In this document: positions 25,327-34,446 of the stretch, piece by piece
Layout of the letters: every line of letters starts with the position of its first letter
Position numbering within the stretch: position 1 is the first letter of the stretch
NCBI GenBank assembly: GCA_963793335.1
Contig: CAWBZS010000013.1
Span: forward strand, 205,622-269,621
Length of the DNA: 64,000 nt
Source of the DNA: Sva-07 sp963793335
GTDB taxonomy: Bacteria > Actinomycetota > Acidimicrobiia > Acidimicrobiales > Ilumatobacteraceae
Reading direction: 5' to 3'
Notes under the pieces: generated by a model
Databases searched by the model: none
What the model saw: only the letters and a program-made list of their open reading frames with translations
Told to the model about the DNA's origin: nothing
Translations under genes and position numbers: made by a program

Positions 25327-28313
25327 CCGCCCCGGACCCGTCCGCGCACATCATGACCCGGTTCGCCTACGGCGTTCGGCACCCCAAGAAGTGGATGCAC
25401 GACATCTGCGGCGGCGAGGCTGCGTTCCCCCTGCTGGTGCTCTTCGGCCTCAACGCGGTCGACGAACTCGACCGCACCGCATTCGGGATCCTGCTGCCAG
25501 AGATCCGCGAGTCGTTCAACATCAACATCTCCACGGCACTGTCGATCGTGGCGCTGTCGTCGGTCGCTGCGCTTGCCCTGCAGGTGCCGATCGCCCAGTA
25601 TGCGGACAAGTCGAAGCGCATTCCCCTGGTGGTGGTCGGCGCACTCGCCTGGGCCGGATTCTCGGGGATGACCGGCCTGGCCACCGGGCTGATCCTGCTC
25701 ACCATCGCCAGATCCGGGTCATCGCTCGGCAAGGCCGTGATCGACCCCACCCACAACTCGCTGATCGCCGACTACTACCCCATCGAGAGCCGCGCCCGGG
25801 TGTACAGCTTTCACCGGGCGGCCAACGCCGTCGGTGCCTTCATCGGGCCGCTCACCGCCGGCATGTTGGCGTTCTACTTCGACTGGCGGGTGCCCTTCCT
25901 GGTGTTCGTCTTCCCGACCGTCATCTTCGCAATGCTCGCACTCAAGATGAAGGAACCGATTCGGGGCCGCTGGGAGCGCCACGCGACCGGAGCGAGCCAA
26001 GACGTGATCGACACCGAGGAGGAGTCACCCTCGTTCGCCGAGAGCTGGCGCACTGCGCACAAGGTGAAGTCGCTGCAGCGGATCTGGTGGAGCTTGCCGT
26101 TCCTCGCCACGTCGTTGATCGGCTTCGTCACGCTCGCTGCACTGCTCTACGAGCAGAAGTTCGACCTCGACGAGCGAGCCAGAGGGGTCGCTGCTGCCGT
26201 CTCGGAACCGTTCGCGCTCGTCGGTCTCGTCATCGGCGCCCGCATCGCGACACGTCGCTACATCGGCAACGTCAAGGGTCTGATCAGATTCGTCGCAACG
26301 GTCGCACTGCTCACCTCCGTGGCCACGGCTGGTTTCGCCTTCGCCCCGAACGTGTATGTGGCGGTCGCGCTCAACTGTGTGATCTCCGCCTCGCTGGCGA
26401 TCATCGGCCCCGGCGTCCTCGCAGCCCTGTCGCTTGCGATCCCGCCCAGGGCTCGGGCCACAGGCTTCGCGATCGGCTCGCTGTGGGTGATTCCCGGGCT
26501 GTTCGTCCTTCCCGTGATCGGCTGGGTCGCCGACAACTGGTCGATCGAGATCGGGATGCTGGTCATGATCCCGATGTTCATCATCGGCAGCCTGCTCCTG
26601 CGGGGCGTCGCGGACGTGATCGACGACGACATCGGCCAGGTCTGGCAGTCTGCGGCAGCACGCTCGGAGGTGCTGTACGACCGCCGGCAGGGCCACACCA
26701 GCCTGCTCCTGCTCAAGGGCGTCGAGGCGGGCTACGAGAACCGCACCGTGCTGCACGGCATCGATCTCCGCCTCGACGAAGGTGAGGTCGTCGCGCTGCT
26801 CGGCACCAACGGTGCCGGCAAGTCGACGCTGCTGAAGTCGATCAGCGGCATCGTCGAAGCGGACCGCGGCGCCATCGTGCTCGACGGTCGCGACATCACG
26901 CATGCACCGCCGAACGAGATCGCGGCGCTCGGAATCGTTCAGATGCCGGGCGGCAAAGGGGTGTTCGGATCGCTCACCGTGCGCGAGAACCTCGATCTCG
27001 CTGGCTGGACCAATCGACGCGACAGCGCCGGCGTTGCGTCTGCGATCGCCGAAGTGCTCGAGATGTTCCCCGTCCTCGACAACCGGATCGACACTCCCGC
27101 GGCGAATCTGTCCGGCGGTCAGCAGCAGATGCTGGCGCTGGCGATGAGTTTCGTGATGCGACCGAGGGTGCTGCTGATCGACGAGCTCTCACTCGGGCTG
27201 GCACCGGTGGTGGTCGGCCAGCTCCTCCCCATCATCCGGCGCATGGCAGCCGACGGTGTGACCGTGGTGTTGGTGGAGCAGAGCGTCAACGTGGCGCTCA
27301 CCGTCGCCGAGCGTGCGTACTTCATGGAGCGGGGCACGATCATGTTCGACGGTCCCACGCAAGAACTGCTCGACCGCCCCGACCTCCTCCGGTCGGTGTT
27401 CCTGTCGGCAGCGGGTGGCTCCGACGACGATGCCGACGACCAGGCTGCCAAGCAGGCCAATGACGGGATCGATCCGGTCGACGCCGTCGATCGTGCGATC
27501 ATCGATCGCAGCGCTGTCCCGGTGCTGTCGGTCAGCGAGTTGGCAGTCACATTCGGTGGCATCCGCGCCGTCGACGGTACCTCGTTCGACATCTGGCCAC
27601 GCGAGATCGTCGGGGTGATCGGCCCGAACGGCGCCGGCAAGACCACGGTGTTCGATCTGATTTCCGGCTTCACCCCGCTCGACGTCGGCCAGATCAAGCT
27701 CAACGGACGCAACATCACCTCGATGAGTTCGTCTGGCCGTGCGGCCTTGGGGTTGGGCCGGTCCTTCCAGGACGCACGACTGTTTCCCGAGCTCACGGTC
27801 GCCGAGACCTTGGCGATCGCTCAGGAACGGTTCATCGGCAGCCGCGGCGTCGTCTCGGCCGCCCTCCACCTGCCGATGGTGATCGACTCCGAGCAGCAGG
27901 TCGCCCTGCGCGTCGACGAACTGATCGAGCTGATGGGCCTCGGCGACTACCGCCACTCGTTCGTCCACGAGCTCTCCACCGGCACTCGGCGCGTCGTCGA
28001 CCTGGCCTGCCTCGTCGCCCACCGACCATCGGTGATCCTGTTGGACGAGCCCACGTCGGGAATCGCCCAGCGCGAAGTCGAAGCATTGGCGCCGGTCATC
28101 CGGCGCCTTCGCGACGAGATGGGCGCGAGCCTGGTCATCGTCGAGCACGACATCCCGTTCGTGTCCGACGTGTCCGACCGGTTGCTCGCGCTCGAACAGG
28201 GTCAGGTCATCGCGACCGGGCCGCCAGCGGACGTGCTGGCCCATCCAGACGTCATCGAGTCATACCTCGGCACCAACGGTGCCGCGATCACCCGATCAGG
28301 GGGAACGGAGTAG
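25323..28313 (+). CDS. MFS domain fused to LivF-like and LivG-like ABC ATPases
   Basis: A 996-residue three-part protein. Residues ~30-440 are a complete-looking major facilitator domain (ELDRTAFGILLPEIRESFNI, QVPIAQYADKSKRIPLVVV, HRAANAVGAFIGPLTAGMLA) with ~12 TM helices. Residues ~470-700 are a LivF-like ATPase: Walker A GTNGAGKST (~494), signature NLSGGQQQ, Walker B VLLIDELSLGLAP. Residues ~745-990 are LivG-like: Walker A GPNGAGKTT (~766), signature ELSTGTRR, Walker B VILLDEPTSG. The two ATPases would pair with the upstream LivH-LivM protein. A secondary transporter on the same chain is odd and its job is unknown. GTG start, 4-bp overlap with the permease gene. Confidence 0.88.
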   Translation: MTAPDPSAHIMTRFAYGVRHPKKWMHDICGGEAAFPLLVLFGLNAVDELDRTAFGILLPEIRESFNINISTALSIVALSSVAALALQVPIAQYADKSKRIPLVVVGALAWAGFSGMTGLATGLILLTIARSGSSLGKAVIDPTHNSLIADYYPIESRARVYSFHRAANAVGAFIGPLTAGMLAFYFDWRVPFLVFVFPTVIFAMLALKMKEPIRGRWERHATGASQDVIDTEEESPSFAESWRTAHKVKSLQRIWWSLPFLATSLIGFVTLAALLYEQKFDLDERARGVAAAVSEPFALVGLVIGARIATRRYIGNVKGLIRFVATVALLTSVATAGFAFAPNVYVAVALNCVISASLAIIGPGVLAALSLAIPPRARATGFAIGSLWVIPGLFVLPVIGWVADNWSIEIGMLVMIPMFIIGSLLLRGVADVIDDDIGQVWQSAAARSEVLYDRRQGHTSLLLLKGVEAGYENRTVLHGIDLRLDEGEVVALLGTNGAGKSTLLKSISGIVEADRGAIVLDGRDITHAPPNEIAALGIVQMPGGKGVFGSLTVRENLDLAGWTNRRDSAGVASAIAEVLEMFPVLDNRIDTPAANLSGGQQQMLALAMSFVMRPRVLLIDELSLGLAPVVVGQLLPIIRRMAADGVTVVLVEQSVNVALTVAERAYFMERGTIMFDGPTQELLDRPDLLRSVFLSAAGGSDDDADDQAAKQANDGIDPVDAVDRAIIDRSAVPVLSVSELAVTFGGIRAVDGTSFDIWPREIVGVIGPNGAGKTTVFDLISGFTPLDVGQIKLNGRNITSMSSSGRAALGLGRSFQDARLFPELTVAETLAIAQERFIGSRGVVSAALHLPMVIDSEQQVALRVDELIELMGLGDYRHSFVHELSTGTRRVVDLACLVAHRPSVILLDEPTSGIAQREVEALAPVIRRLRDEMGASLVIVEHDIPFVSDVSDRLLALEQGQVIATGPPADVLAHPDVIESYLGTNGAAITRSGGTE

Positions 28314-28316
28314 ATC

Positions 28317-30119
28317 ATGCAACCAGCACAGGCAGATGGCGGGGGCTCCTCGTCGAGCAATGTGAAGAAGTGGGGGCCGATCGGCGCGATCGTGCTCGTC
28401 GTCGCGGCGGTTGCCGGCATCGTGCTCGTCTCGGGGGGAGACGACAACGGTGACGACGCAGCTGCCGACACCACCACAGCGGTCACTGAACCAACCGGTA
28501 CCGACGCTCCGGCCGACACGACCGGAGACACCGAACCCGACGTCACCGAACCCGATGGCACCGAACCGGAGGGTGGTGGCGGTGAGATCACCTATCCCCT
28601 GTCGTTCAGCGCTGCCGAGGAACAGGGCATCGACGTCGACTGGGGCGAACGTTGTGACATCGAGACCGGCAACGTCGCGATCCAGTGGTTCTTCGCACCC
28701 GAGTGCTACGCCCCGTTCGAAGGCGACAACGGTGGCGACACCGCGCAAGGGGTCACGGCCGACTCGATCAAGGTCGTGTACTACCAAGGACCGGACGACG
28801 ACCCGGTCGTCAACTTCCTCACCGAGCCGATCGCGGTCGACGACAGCAACGCCGAGAGTGACGCAACGACGCGGGAGCTGCTCGAAATGTTCGAGTCGTA
28901 CTACGAGTTCTACGGCCGCAGTGTCGATCTCGAGACCTACGTCAGTACCGGACTCACCAACGACGAAGTCACCGCACGTGCCGACGCAGTGCGTATCGCG
29001 GAGGACTTCGAGCCCTTTGCGGTGCTCGGCGGCCCGGGCCTCACGAGCGCCTTCGCCGACGAATTGGCGGCCCGCGACATCCTGTGTGTCAGCTGCACGC
29101 CGGGACAACCGGCATCGTGGTACGCCGAACGCGATCCCAATGTCTGGGGTCTCGGCATCAGCGCACAACAGGCGCGCACCCACGCCACGGAGTTCATCGG
29201 CAAGCAGCTGGTCGGCAAGAACGCCGAGCACGCCGGCGACGAATCGTTCCAGACACAGCCGCGCAAGTTCGGCCTCGTCTACATCTCATCGAGCCCCGAA
29301 TCGGCCGAGATCAACGACGCGTTCGCCGACGACCTGCGGGCCGAAGGAGCCGACGTCGCCGAAGTCCTGCCGTACACGCTCGACCCGGCGACGCTGCCGT
29401 CGCAGGCCTCGCAGGCGATCGCCAAGCTCAAGTCGTCCGGTGTCACCAGCGTGGTGTTGGTGTCCGACGGTATTGCACCGCGCGACTTCACCAACGAGGC
29501 AACGACACAGGAATACTTCCCGGAGTGGATCATCGCTGCACCGTCCGGACCTGAACTCACCGCGTTCGCCCGCACCTACGATCAGGAGCAGTGGGCCAAC
29601 GCCTTCGGCGTGATCCACAACGTGGCGACCCCGATCACACCCGAGAACGCCGGCTTCTTCGGACTGTACCGCTGGTGGACCGGCGGGGAGGATCCGCCGG
29701 CCGCCGACACAATCGGCGTGCTGATGCCGCCCTTCACGCTGTTCTATGCAGCGCTGCAGGGCGCCGGGCCGAACCTCACCCACGAGTCGTGGCGCGATGC
29801 ACTGTTCGCTGACGGAGGCACCACCCCGGCGATCAGCGCCCCACTGTTGACGTACGGCGACAAGGGCATCTGGCCCGAGGCCGACTACAGCGGCGTCGAC
29901 GACGCCACCATCATCTGGTGGGACCCAGCGGCGACCGGACCCGACGAGATCCGCAAGGAGGGCAACGGCATGTACCAGTTCGTCGACGGCGGCACCCGCT
30001 ACCTGCCCGGCCAGTGGCCAGCTGAGGAAAAGCTGTTCGATCCGGAGGGCGCGGTCACGATCTACGACACCGCTCCCGCTGGCGAAGAGCCACCGCAGTA
30101 CCCCAGCCCCAACGGCTGA
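28317..30119 (+). CDS. Membrane-anchored LivK-like substrate-binding protein
   Basis: A 600-residue protein starting 3 bp after the ATPase gene. A single N-terminal TM segment (GPIGAIVLVVAAVAGIVLV) without a lipobox anchors it. A ~50-residue Thr/Asp/Pro/Glu linker follows (TEPTGTDAPADTTGDTEP), then a type I periplasmic-binding fold (GVTADSIKVVYYQGPDDDP, FAVLGGPGLTSAFADELAA, KFGLVYISSSPESAEINDAF, KSSGVTSVVLVSDG). It should deliver ligand to the LivH-LivM permease. The binding domain is larger than typical LivK, and the ligand cannot be told. The gene ends just before the hairpin at 30144-30182. Confidence 0.82.
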   Translation: MQPAQADGGGSSSSNVKKWGPIGAIVLVVAAVAGIVLVSGGDDNGDDAAADTTTAVTEPTGTDAPADTTGDTEPDVTEPDGTEPEGGGGEITYPLSFSAAEEQGIDVDWGERCDIETGNVAIQWFFAPECYAPFEGDNGGDTAQGVTADSIKVVYYQGPDDDPVVNFLTEPIAVDDSNAESDATTRELLEMFESYYEFYGRSVDLETYVSTGLTNDEVTARADAVRIAEDFEPFAVLGGPGLTSAFADELAARDILCVSCTPGQPASWYAERDPNVWGLGISAQQARTHATEFIGKQLVGKNAEHAGDESFQTQPRKFGLVYISSSPESAEINDAFADDLRAEGADVAEVLPYTLDPATLPSQASQAIAKLKSSGVTSVVLVSDGIAPRDFTNEATTQEYFPEWIIAAPSGPELTAFARTYDQEQWANAFGVIHNVATPITPENAGFFGLYRWWTGGEDPPAADTIGVLMPPFTLFYAALQGAGPNLTHESWRDALFADGGTTPAISAPLLTYGDKGIWPEADYSGVDDATIIWWDPAATGPDEIRKEGNGMYQFVDGGTRYLPGQWPAEEKLFDPEGAVTIYDTAPAGEEPPQYPSPNG

Positions 30120-30143
30120 TCGTCGGTCCCATCACCCGCCACC

Positions 30144-30182
30144 GGTGAGCGGTGAGCGCACCTGTTGCGTTCACCGCTCACC
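30144..30182. terminator. Long hairpin between convergent genes
   Basis: A 17-bp stem with one mismatch (GGTGAGCGGTGAGCGCA / TGCGTTCACCGCTCACC) and a 5-base loop. It follows the binding-protein stop by 24 bases and overlaps the end of the phosphatase gene, so it could end both transcripts. Its sequence matches the repeats at 1460-1566. Confidence 0.6.
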
Positions 30183-30765
30183 GCAGCGGTGCAGACGGGG
30201 AGGCCGTCTCGTTGAAGCTGAGGAGCACCGGCCCGGCAGGGCGCATGCCGATGCGGCACACCGCAGCCTGATCGAGGTGGCTGCGGAACGAGATGTCCTG
30301 CACACCGAGCGCCCACGCCGAGGCAGCTTTCATCGGCGACACGTGACTGACCACCACGATGTTGCGATCGGTCGCCCGCTCGACGAGATCGTCGCACGCC
30401 GAACGCACCCTGGCTGCCAACGCCGTCAACGACTCCCCACCTGGCGGCACGAACTCCGGGTCCTTGCGCCAGTGCTCCCACACCTCGGACGGAACGCTGG
30501 TGTGTGGCGTACCCTCGTACTCCCCGTACGACAGCTCCATCCACCGATCGTCGAGTTCGACCGGCTCGCCGAACGCCTCAGCGGTCTGCGCTGCTCGCCG
30601 AAGCGGACTCGACACCACCACGTCGACCGGGAACCGACTTCTCACGAAGTCGGCAACGGCCAGCGCCTGATTGCGGCCGTGATCGTCGAGATCCTGGTCG
30701 AGGCGCCCCTGCAACAAGCCCGCCGCGTTGGCGGGGGTGCGGCCATGACGAACCAGAATCAGCAT
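30178..30765 (-). CDS. Histidine phosphatase (phosphoglycerate-mutase-like)
   Basis: A 195-residue member of the histidine phosphatase superfamily. The RHG motif with the phospho-accepting His is at residues 5-9 (ILVRHGRTPANAAG). SSPLRRAAQTAEAFGEPV, the acid in MELSYGEYEG, PGGESLTALAARV and the second catalytic His in VVVSHVSPMKA are all present. The substrate is not predictable; alpha-ribazole phosphate or general phosphate esters are options. In mycobacteria a zinc-ribbon coiled-coil gene is followed by an RNase H-phosphatase fusion, and the same neighbours (zinc ribbon at 31294) occur here. Start ATG 30765. Confidence 0.85.
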   Translation of the reverse strand: MLILVRHGRTPANAAGLLQGRLDQDLDDHGRNQALAVADFVRSRFPVDVVVSSPLRRAAQTAEAFGEPVELDDRWMELSYGEYEGTPHTSVPSEVWEHWRKDPEFVPPGGESLTALAARVRSACDDLVERATDRNIVVVSHVSPMKAASAWALGVQDISFRSHLDQAAVCRIGMRPAGPVLLSFNETASPSAPLR

Positions 30766-30797
30766 TCCAGCAGTGTCGCACAGCGGACCTCGGAGAC

Positions 30798-31286
30798 TCA
30801 GGCGAAGCGCTCGGGGACTGCGTCCAGTTGGCCGTTGCGCAGGAATTCCGACCGACGATCGGCGCTGCCGAGATCGTTGTTGCGCCAGAGCCACACGCAG
30901 ATGACGATGCCGATCGCTTCGAGCGGAAGGCTCCACCAACCACGCTCGACCAGCGGCAACGGCGCGTCGTCGAACGATGTCCCGAACAGCGGCCACCAGA
31001 ACACCTCGGTGTTGCTCCACGCGCCGCCGAACACGAGATGCAGGATCATCCCGATCGGAAGGCCGAGCAGCATCTTGCGGATGGGCTTGCGACCCGACGT
31101 GGCGATCATCAGGACCGCCAGCAACGCGACACAGACCGTGACGCTGTGCAGCGCGCGGGCACCGCCGAACAGGCCGTCGCTCAGCGGCAGGACCGAGCCG
31201 ACGATCAACAGGCGGTAGTCGAAGCGTGGGTCGCGAAACACCAGCGCCACCGAGACGACCGCCGTACCGATGAACCAGAAGAACAC
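30798..31286 (-). CDS. Membrane protein, putative YdjM/DUF457-like
   Basis: A 162-residue integral membrane protein with ~4 TM helices, starting at GTG 31286. Segments such as VGSVLPLSDGLFGGARALHS, GLPIGMILHLVFGGAW and FWWPLFGTSF resemble the inner-membrane putative metal-hydrolase family (YdjM/DUF457), in which Asp and His residues near helix ends may bind metal. The resemblance is by eye and not strong. It lies between the zinc-ribbon gene (8 bp upstream) and the phosphatase (32 bp downstream) on one strand, so they are probably one transcript. Confidence 0.55.
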   Translation of the reverse strand: MFFWFIGTAVVSVALVFRDPRFDYRLLIVGSVLPLSDGLFGGARALHSVTVCVALLAVLMIATSGRKPIRKMLLGLPIGMILHLVFGGAWSNTEVFWWPLFGTSFDDAPLPLVERGWWSLPLEAIGIVICVWLWRNNDLGSADRRSEFLRNGQLDAVPERFA

Positions 31287-31293
31287 GGTTGCG

Positions 31294-32056
31294 TCAGACG
31301 ATCAGGAGGCGGCCGCAGTCGGGACAGTCGGTGACCCCGGTCTGCGCCGCTTCGTCCTTGACGGTGTCGATCTCGGCCGCAGAGAGCTCCAGGTGGCATC
31401 CCTGGCACTGTCGGCCGACCAGCGGAGCCACCGCCACTCCGAGCGCGGCCCGCTTGCGGTCATAGGTGGAGAGCAGGCCCGCATCGAGCTCAGCGCGCAG
31501 CTGATCACGCATGATGGCCAGTGCGGCGAGCTCGCGCTCGATGTCTGCGAGCTCTGCGGCGAGTGCGTCGTCAGCCAAACGCAACCGGGTTCGCGTCTGC
31601 TCCGCCCCCTCCAGATGCGCGCTGAGCTGATCATCGAGCGCCGACTGCGCTTCGAGCGCTTCGAGCTCACCGAGGTCGAGTTCGTCGACCTGCTCGGCGA
31701 TCGTTGCCAGTTCATGCATCAGCGCCTCGGCCTCGCGAGGGGCGAACACGGTCTTCATCTGCTTCTCGAGACGTTCACGATGTGTCTGGAGTTCGACACC
31801 GCGCTCGTTCTGCCTGCTCGATCTCCGCCCCGAGTTCGTCGATGCGTGTCCGGAAGGCATCACGCTGCTGCTCCCACAAGCGGGTCTGGTTGGTCGCATC
31901 GACGAAGTCCGCACGCAGCGGCGAGTGGGCTCGACGGTGCTCCAGCTGATTGGCCTCAGTGTCGACCGCCTGCAACGCCAGCAGCGTCTCGGGGAGCGTC
32001 CGCGACGACTCCGTCGTTTCGTCTGCGGTGGGATCCGGGCCGTCGGGGTCAGTCAT
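31294..32056 (-). pseudogene. Coiled-coil zinc-ribbon protein, with an apparent one-base frameshift
   Basis: The family has a long N-terminal coiled coil and a C-terminal C4 zinc ribbon. Here ATG 32056 opens TLPETLLALQAVDTEANQLE through IDELGAEIEQAERA, then stops. The next frame continues ERGVELQTHRERLEKQMKTV through two more helices to CQGCHLELSAAEID and DCPDCGRLLIV. One extra base near 31797-31806 in a GCGCGG stretch explains the break, and the span is 3n+1. The corrected protein would be ~253 residues. By homology with the mycobacterial relative next to an RNase H/phosphatase gene, the role may be in nucleic-acid or protein handling; function is not established. Confidence 0.75.
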
Positions 32057-32095
32057 TGCGCCCAGTGTGCCACGGGTGGCGACGCGAGCAGGAGG

Positions 32096-34378
32096 TCAGC
32101 AGCGTCCGAGAATGGCGTTGGCCGGCAGCGACGGCAATGGAGCCAGTGGATCGAGGTTGTCCGGCGGAATCGTCGTGCCGACCTCGACGCGCTCCACAAC
32201 CGGCGCAGTGATCGGGACTTGCACCGGCGGCAACGTTGCGGCCGGACCGGCCGGCTCGGTTTCGACGGCTGGATCCCCACCCTCGACGGGTGCCGGCGCA
32301 GGTTGGACTGGCGCGAGTCCGCCGGGCACGAGATCGAAACCGACCACTTGCGTGCCGACAATGCGGGATTCGCACTCGTCGCCAGGAAGGAACAGTCGTG
32401 CATTCGGTCGGCTCGGCGGCACGACTTCCCAGTCGAGTTGCGGCAGGAACGTGTGGGCCGGCTCCATGTAGGCGTTCCAGATCACCGCAGGAAAGTGGCC
32501 ACCCTGAACGTTGCTGCCGTAGCCGGCGGCAACGAACTCGGGAACACTCCGCATCGGGGTGTAGCGGTCGGGGTCGCCCACCCAGACGGCGGTCGACAGT
32601 TGCTTGGTGCCGCCAACGAACCAGGCGTTGGTGTTGTTGTCCTGGGTGCCGGTCTTGCCGAACGCGGGTCGGCGATCATCGAATCCGGCGCGCCGACCGG
32701 TGCCACCGCCATAGATGGGGCCTTTGAGGATCTCGACGCTGCGAAGCGCCGCGTCCCGGTCGAGCACCTGGGCGCCGGGATCGAGATGGGTGTAGATCCG
32801 CTCGCCGTCGGGTCCGTCGATGAACTCGACGTAGTAGGGATCGTGGTGGAGGCCTTCGTTGGCCAACGCCTGCACGCCCGACGCCATGTCCATCGGCGAC
32901 ATCTCGTTGGCGCCCGTGGCGAGGCTCGCGAACGGCTCGATCGGCCGGCGTTCCTCACGCGGCTGGTCGCGATACAGATACGGCGACTCGCTCATCCGGT
33001 AGATCGTGTCGACGACGCGGTTCAGTCCGACCATCTGGCTGAGCCGGGCGTAGGCACAGTTGATCGAGTTCGTCGTGTTGTTCTGCAGTGTCACCACGCC
33101 TCGTGAGACGCCATTGCGGATCTCGAACGGCTCCGCCTCGTTGCCAGGGTTCGGCAGCGTGCACGGAAGCGTCCCGTCGAGCACGTCGTTCTGCTGAGCG
33201 CCCGCCTGCACGGCTGCGGCCAGGATGAACATCTTGACGCTCGAGCCGGTCTGGCGCGGTGACAGCGCCATGTTGAGCTCGCGATCGTTGGCGACGAACC
33301 CTCGTCCGCCGACCATCACCCGGATCGCGCCGGAGGTCGAGTCGAGCGACACGATCGAGGCGTCGAAGTTGTTGGAGATTCGCGACGGCGTATCTGGCAG
33401 ATTGTTGCGCGCCTGCTCGGCGAGCGACTGCAAGTTCGAGTCGAGCGTGGTGTGAATCCTCAGACCACCACGGAACAGCTGGTTGTACCGCTCCTGGTAG
33501 GTGTCGCCCAAGATGTCGGACTTGTTGAGCAGGTAGTCGCGCAGCGCTTCGGTGTAGTACGTGCGGGCGAACGTTCGCTCGGGAAGGGTCTTGACCCGAA
33601 CGGGCAGCACGAACTCTGCGAGGACCTGCTCGCCCTCTGCCTCGGTCAACACCTCCTCGTTGACGAGCCGGTCGACGACCTGAATCCAGCGCGCTCGACT
33701 GCGCTCAGGCTCGTTGATCGGGTCGAACCCTGAAGGCGACCGCACCAGACCCGCCATGAACACCGCTTCGAGGAAGGTGAGGTCCTGAGCGTTCTTGCCG
33801 AAATAGGTCTCTGCGGCCGCCTGGATGCCGTACGCGTTGTTGCCGAAGAAGACGGTGTTCAGGTACCTCGCCAGGATCTCCTGCTTGGAGAGCTTGTTCT
33901 CGAGCATGCGGGCGTAGTGGATCTGCAGCAGCTTGTAGCGGCCGTCGCGCTCCAGACCTGCCAGGTAGTCGTTCTTCGCCACCTGCATCGTGATCGTCGA
34001 GGCGCCCTGCTGGGGAGCCTCGGATGCGAAGTTCGACAGCGTCGCACGAACCAGGCTGCGTACGTTGATGCCGTCGTGGCTGAAGAACTCCTTGTCCTCC
34101 ACGACGAGGAACGCATTGATCACCTGACTCGGGATGTCCTCGAATTCGATCGGCTGGGAGTTCTCCAGCTCGTAGATCGCGATCTCTTCACCGTTGGCGT
34201 CATACACGTACGTCCGCTGCGCCAGGGCCTCGAACTCGGGCAACTCGACGGGCAGTTCCTCGTGCGCATTCGCCGTCGACCAGACGCGCGGGGCCACGCC
34301 CACCACGGTGGCGGTCACCAGCAGCGCTCCGGCCGCCACGACCAGCAGCATCCTGGGAATGAATCCGATCAATCGCAC
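32096..34378 (-). CDS. Class A penicillin-binding protein (transglycosylase/transpeptidase)
   Basis: A 760-residue bifunctional peptidoglycan synthase. One N-terminal TM helix (MLLVVAAGALLVTATVVGV) is followed by a GT51 domain (residues ~75-240) with VVEDKEFFSHDGINVRSLVR, QQGASTITMQVAKN and KQEILARYLNTVFFGNNAYG. The transpeptidase domain has the active-site S-x-x-K in RQTGSSVKMF (~374), S-x-N in SINCAYARL (~438) and K-T-G in AFGKTGTQDNN (~576). A proline-rich tail ends in Cys. It polymerises and cross-links cell-wall glycan outside the membrane. GTG start; 39 bp separate its stop from the zinc-ribbon gene. Confidence 0.9.
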   Translation of the reverse strand: MRLIGFIPRMLLVVAAGALLVTATVVGVAPRVWSTANAHEELPVELPEFEALAQRTYVYDANGEEIAIYELENSQPIEFEDIPSQVINAFLVVEDKEFFSHDGINVRSLVRATLSNFASEAPQQGASTITMQVAKNDYLAGLERDGRYKLLQIHYARMLENKLSKQEILARYLNTVFFGNNAYGIQAAAETYFGKNAQDLTFLEAVFMAGLVRSPSGFDPINEPERSRARWIQVVDRLVNEEVLTEAEGEQVLAEFVLPVRVKTLPERTFARTYYTEALRDYLLNKSDILGDTYQERYNQLFRGGLRIHTTLDSNLQSLAEQARNNLPDTPSRISNNFDASIVSLDSTSGAIRVMVGGRGFVANDRELNMALSPRQTGSSVKMFILAAAVQAGAQQNDVLDGTLPCTLPNPGNEAEPFEIRNGVSRGVVTLQNNTTNSINCAYARLSQMVGLNRVVDTIYRMSESPYLYRDQPREERRPIEPFASLATGANEMSPMDMASGVQALANEGLHHDPYYVEFIDGPDGERIYTHLDPGAQVLDRDAALRSVEILKGPIYGGGTGRRAGFDDRRPAFGKTGTQDNNTNAWFVGGTKQLSTAVWVGDPDRYTPMRSVPEFVAAGYGSNVQGGHFPAVIWNAYMEPAHTFLPQLDWEVVPPSRPNARLFLPGDECESRIVGTQVVGFDLVPGGLAPVQPAPAPVEGGDPAVETEPAGPAATLPPVQVPITAPVVERVEVGTTIPPDNLDPLAPLPSLPANAILGRC

Positions 34379-34432
34379 AGTGGCACCGACGATAGTGGCC
34401 GCAACAGTGGCAACGACGTCAGCCCACCGGGC

Positions 34433-34438
34433 TACCGT
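34433..34438 (+). promoter_or_regulatory. Putative -10 box (TACCGT) for the 34447 gene
   Basis: TACCGT lies 8 bases before ATG 34447, in the short gap divergent from the PBP gene. Confidence 0.4.
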
Positions 34439-34446
34439 CTCGACTC

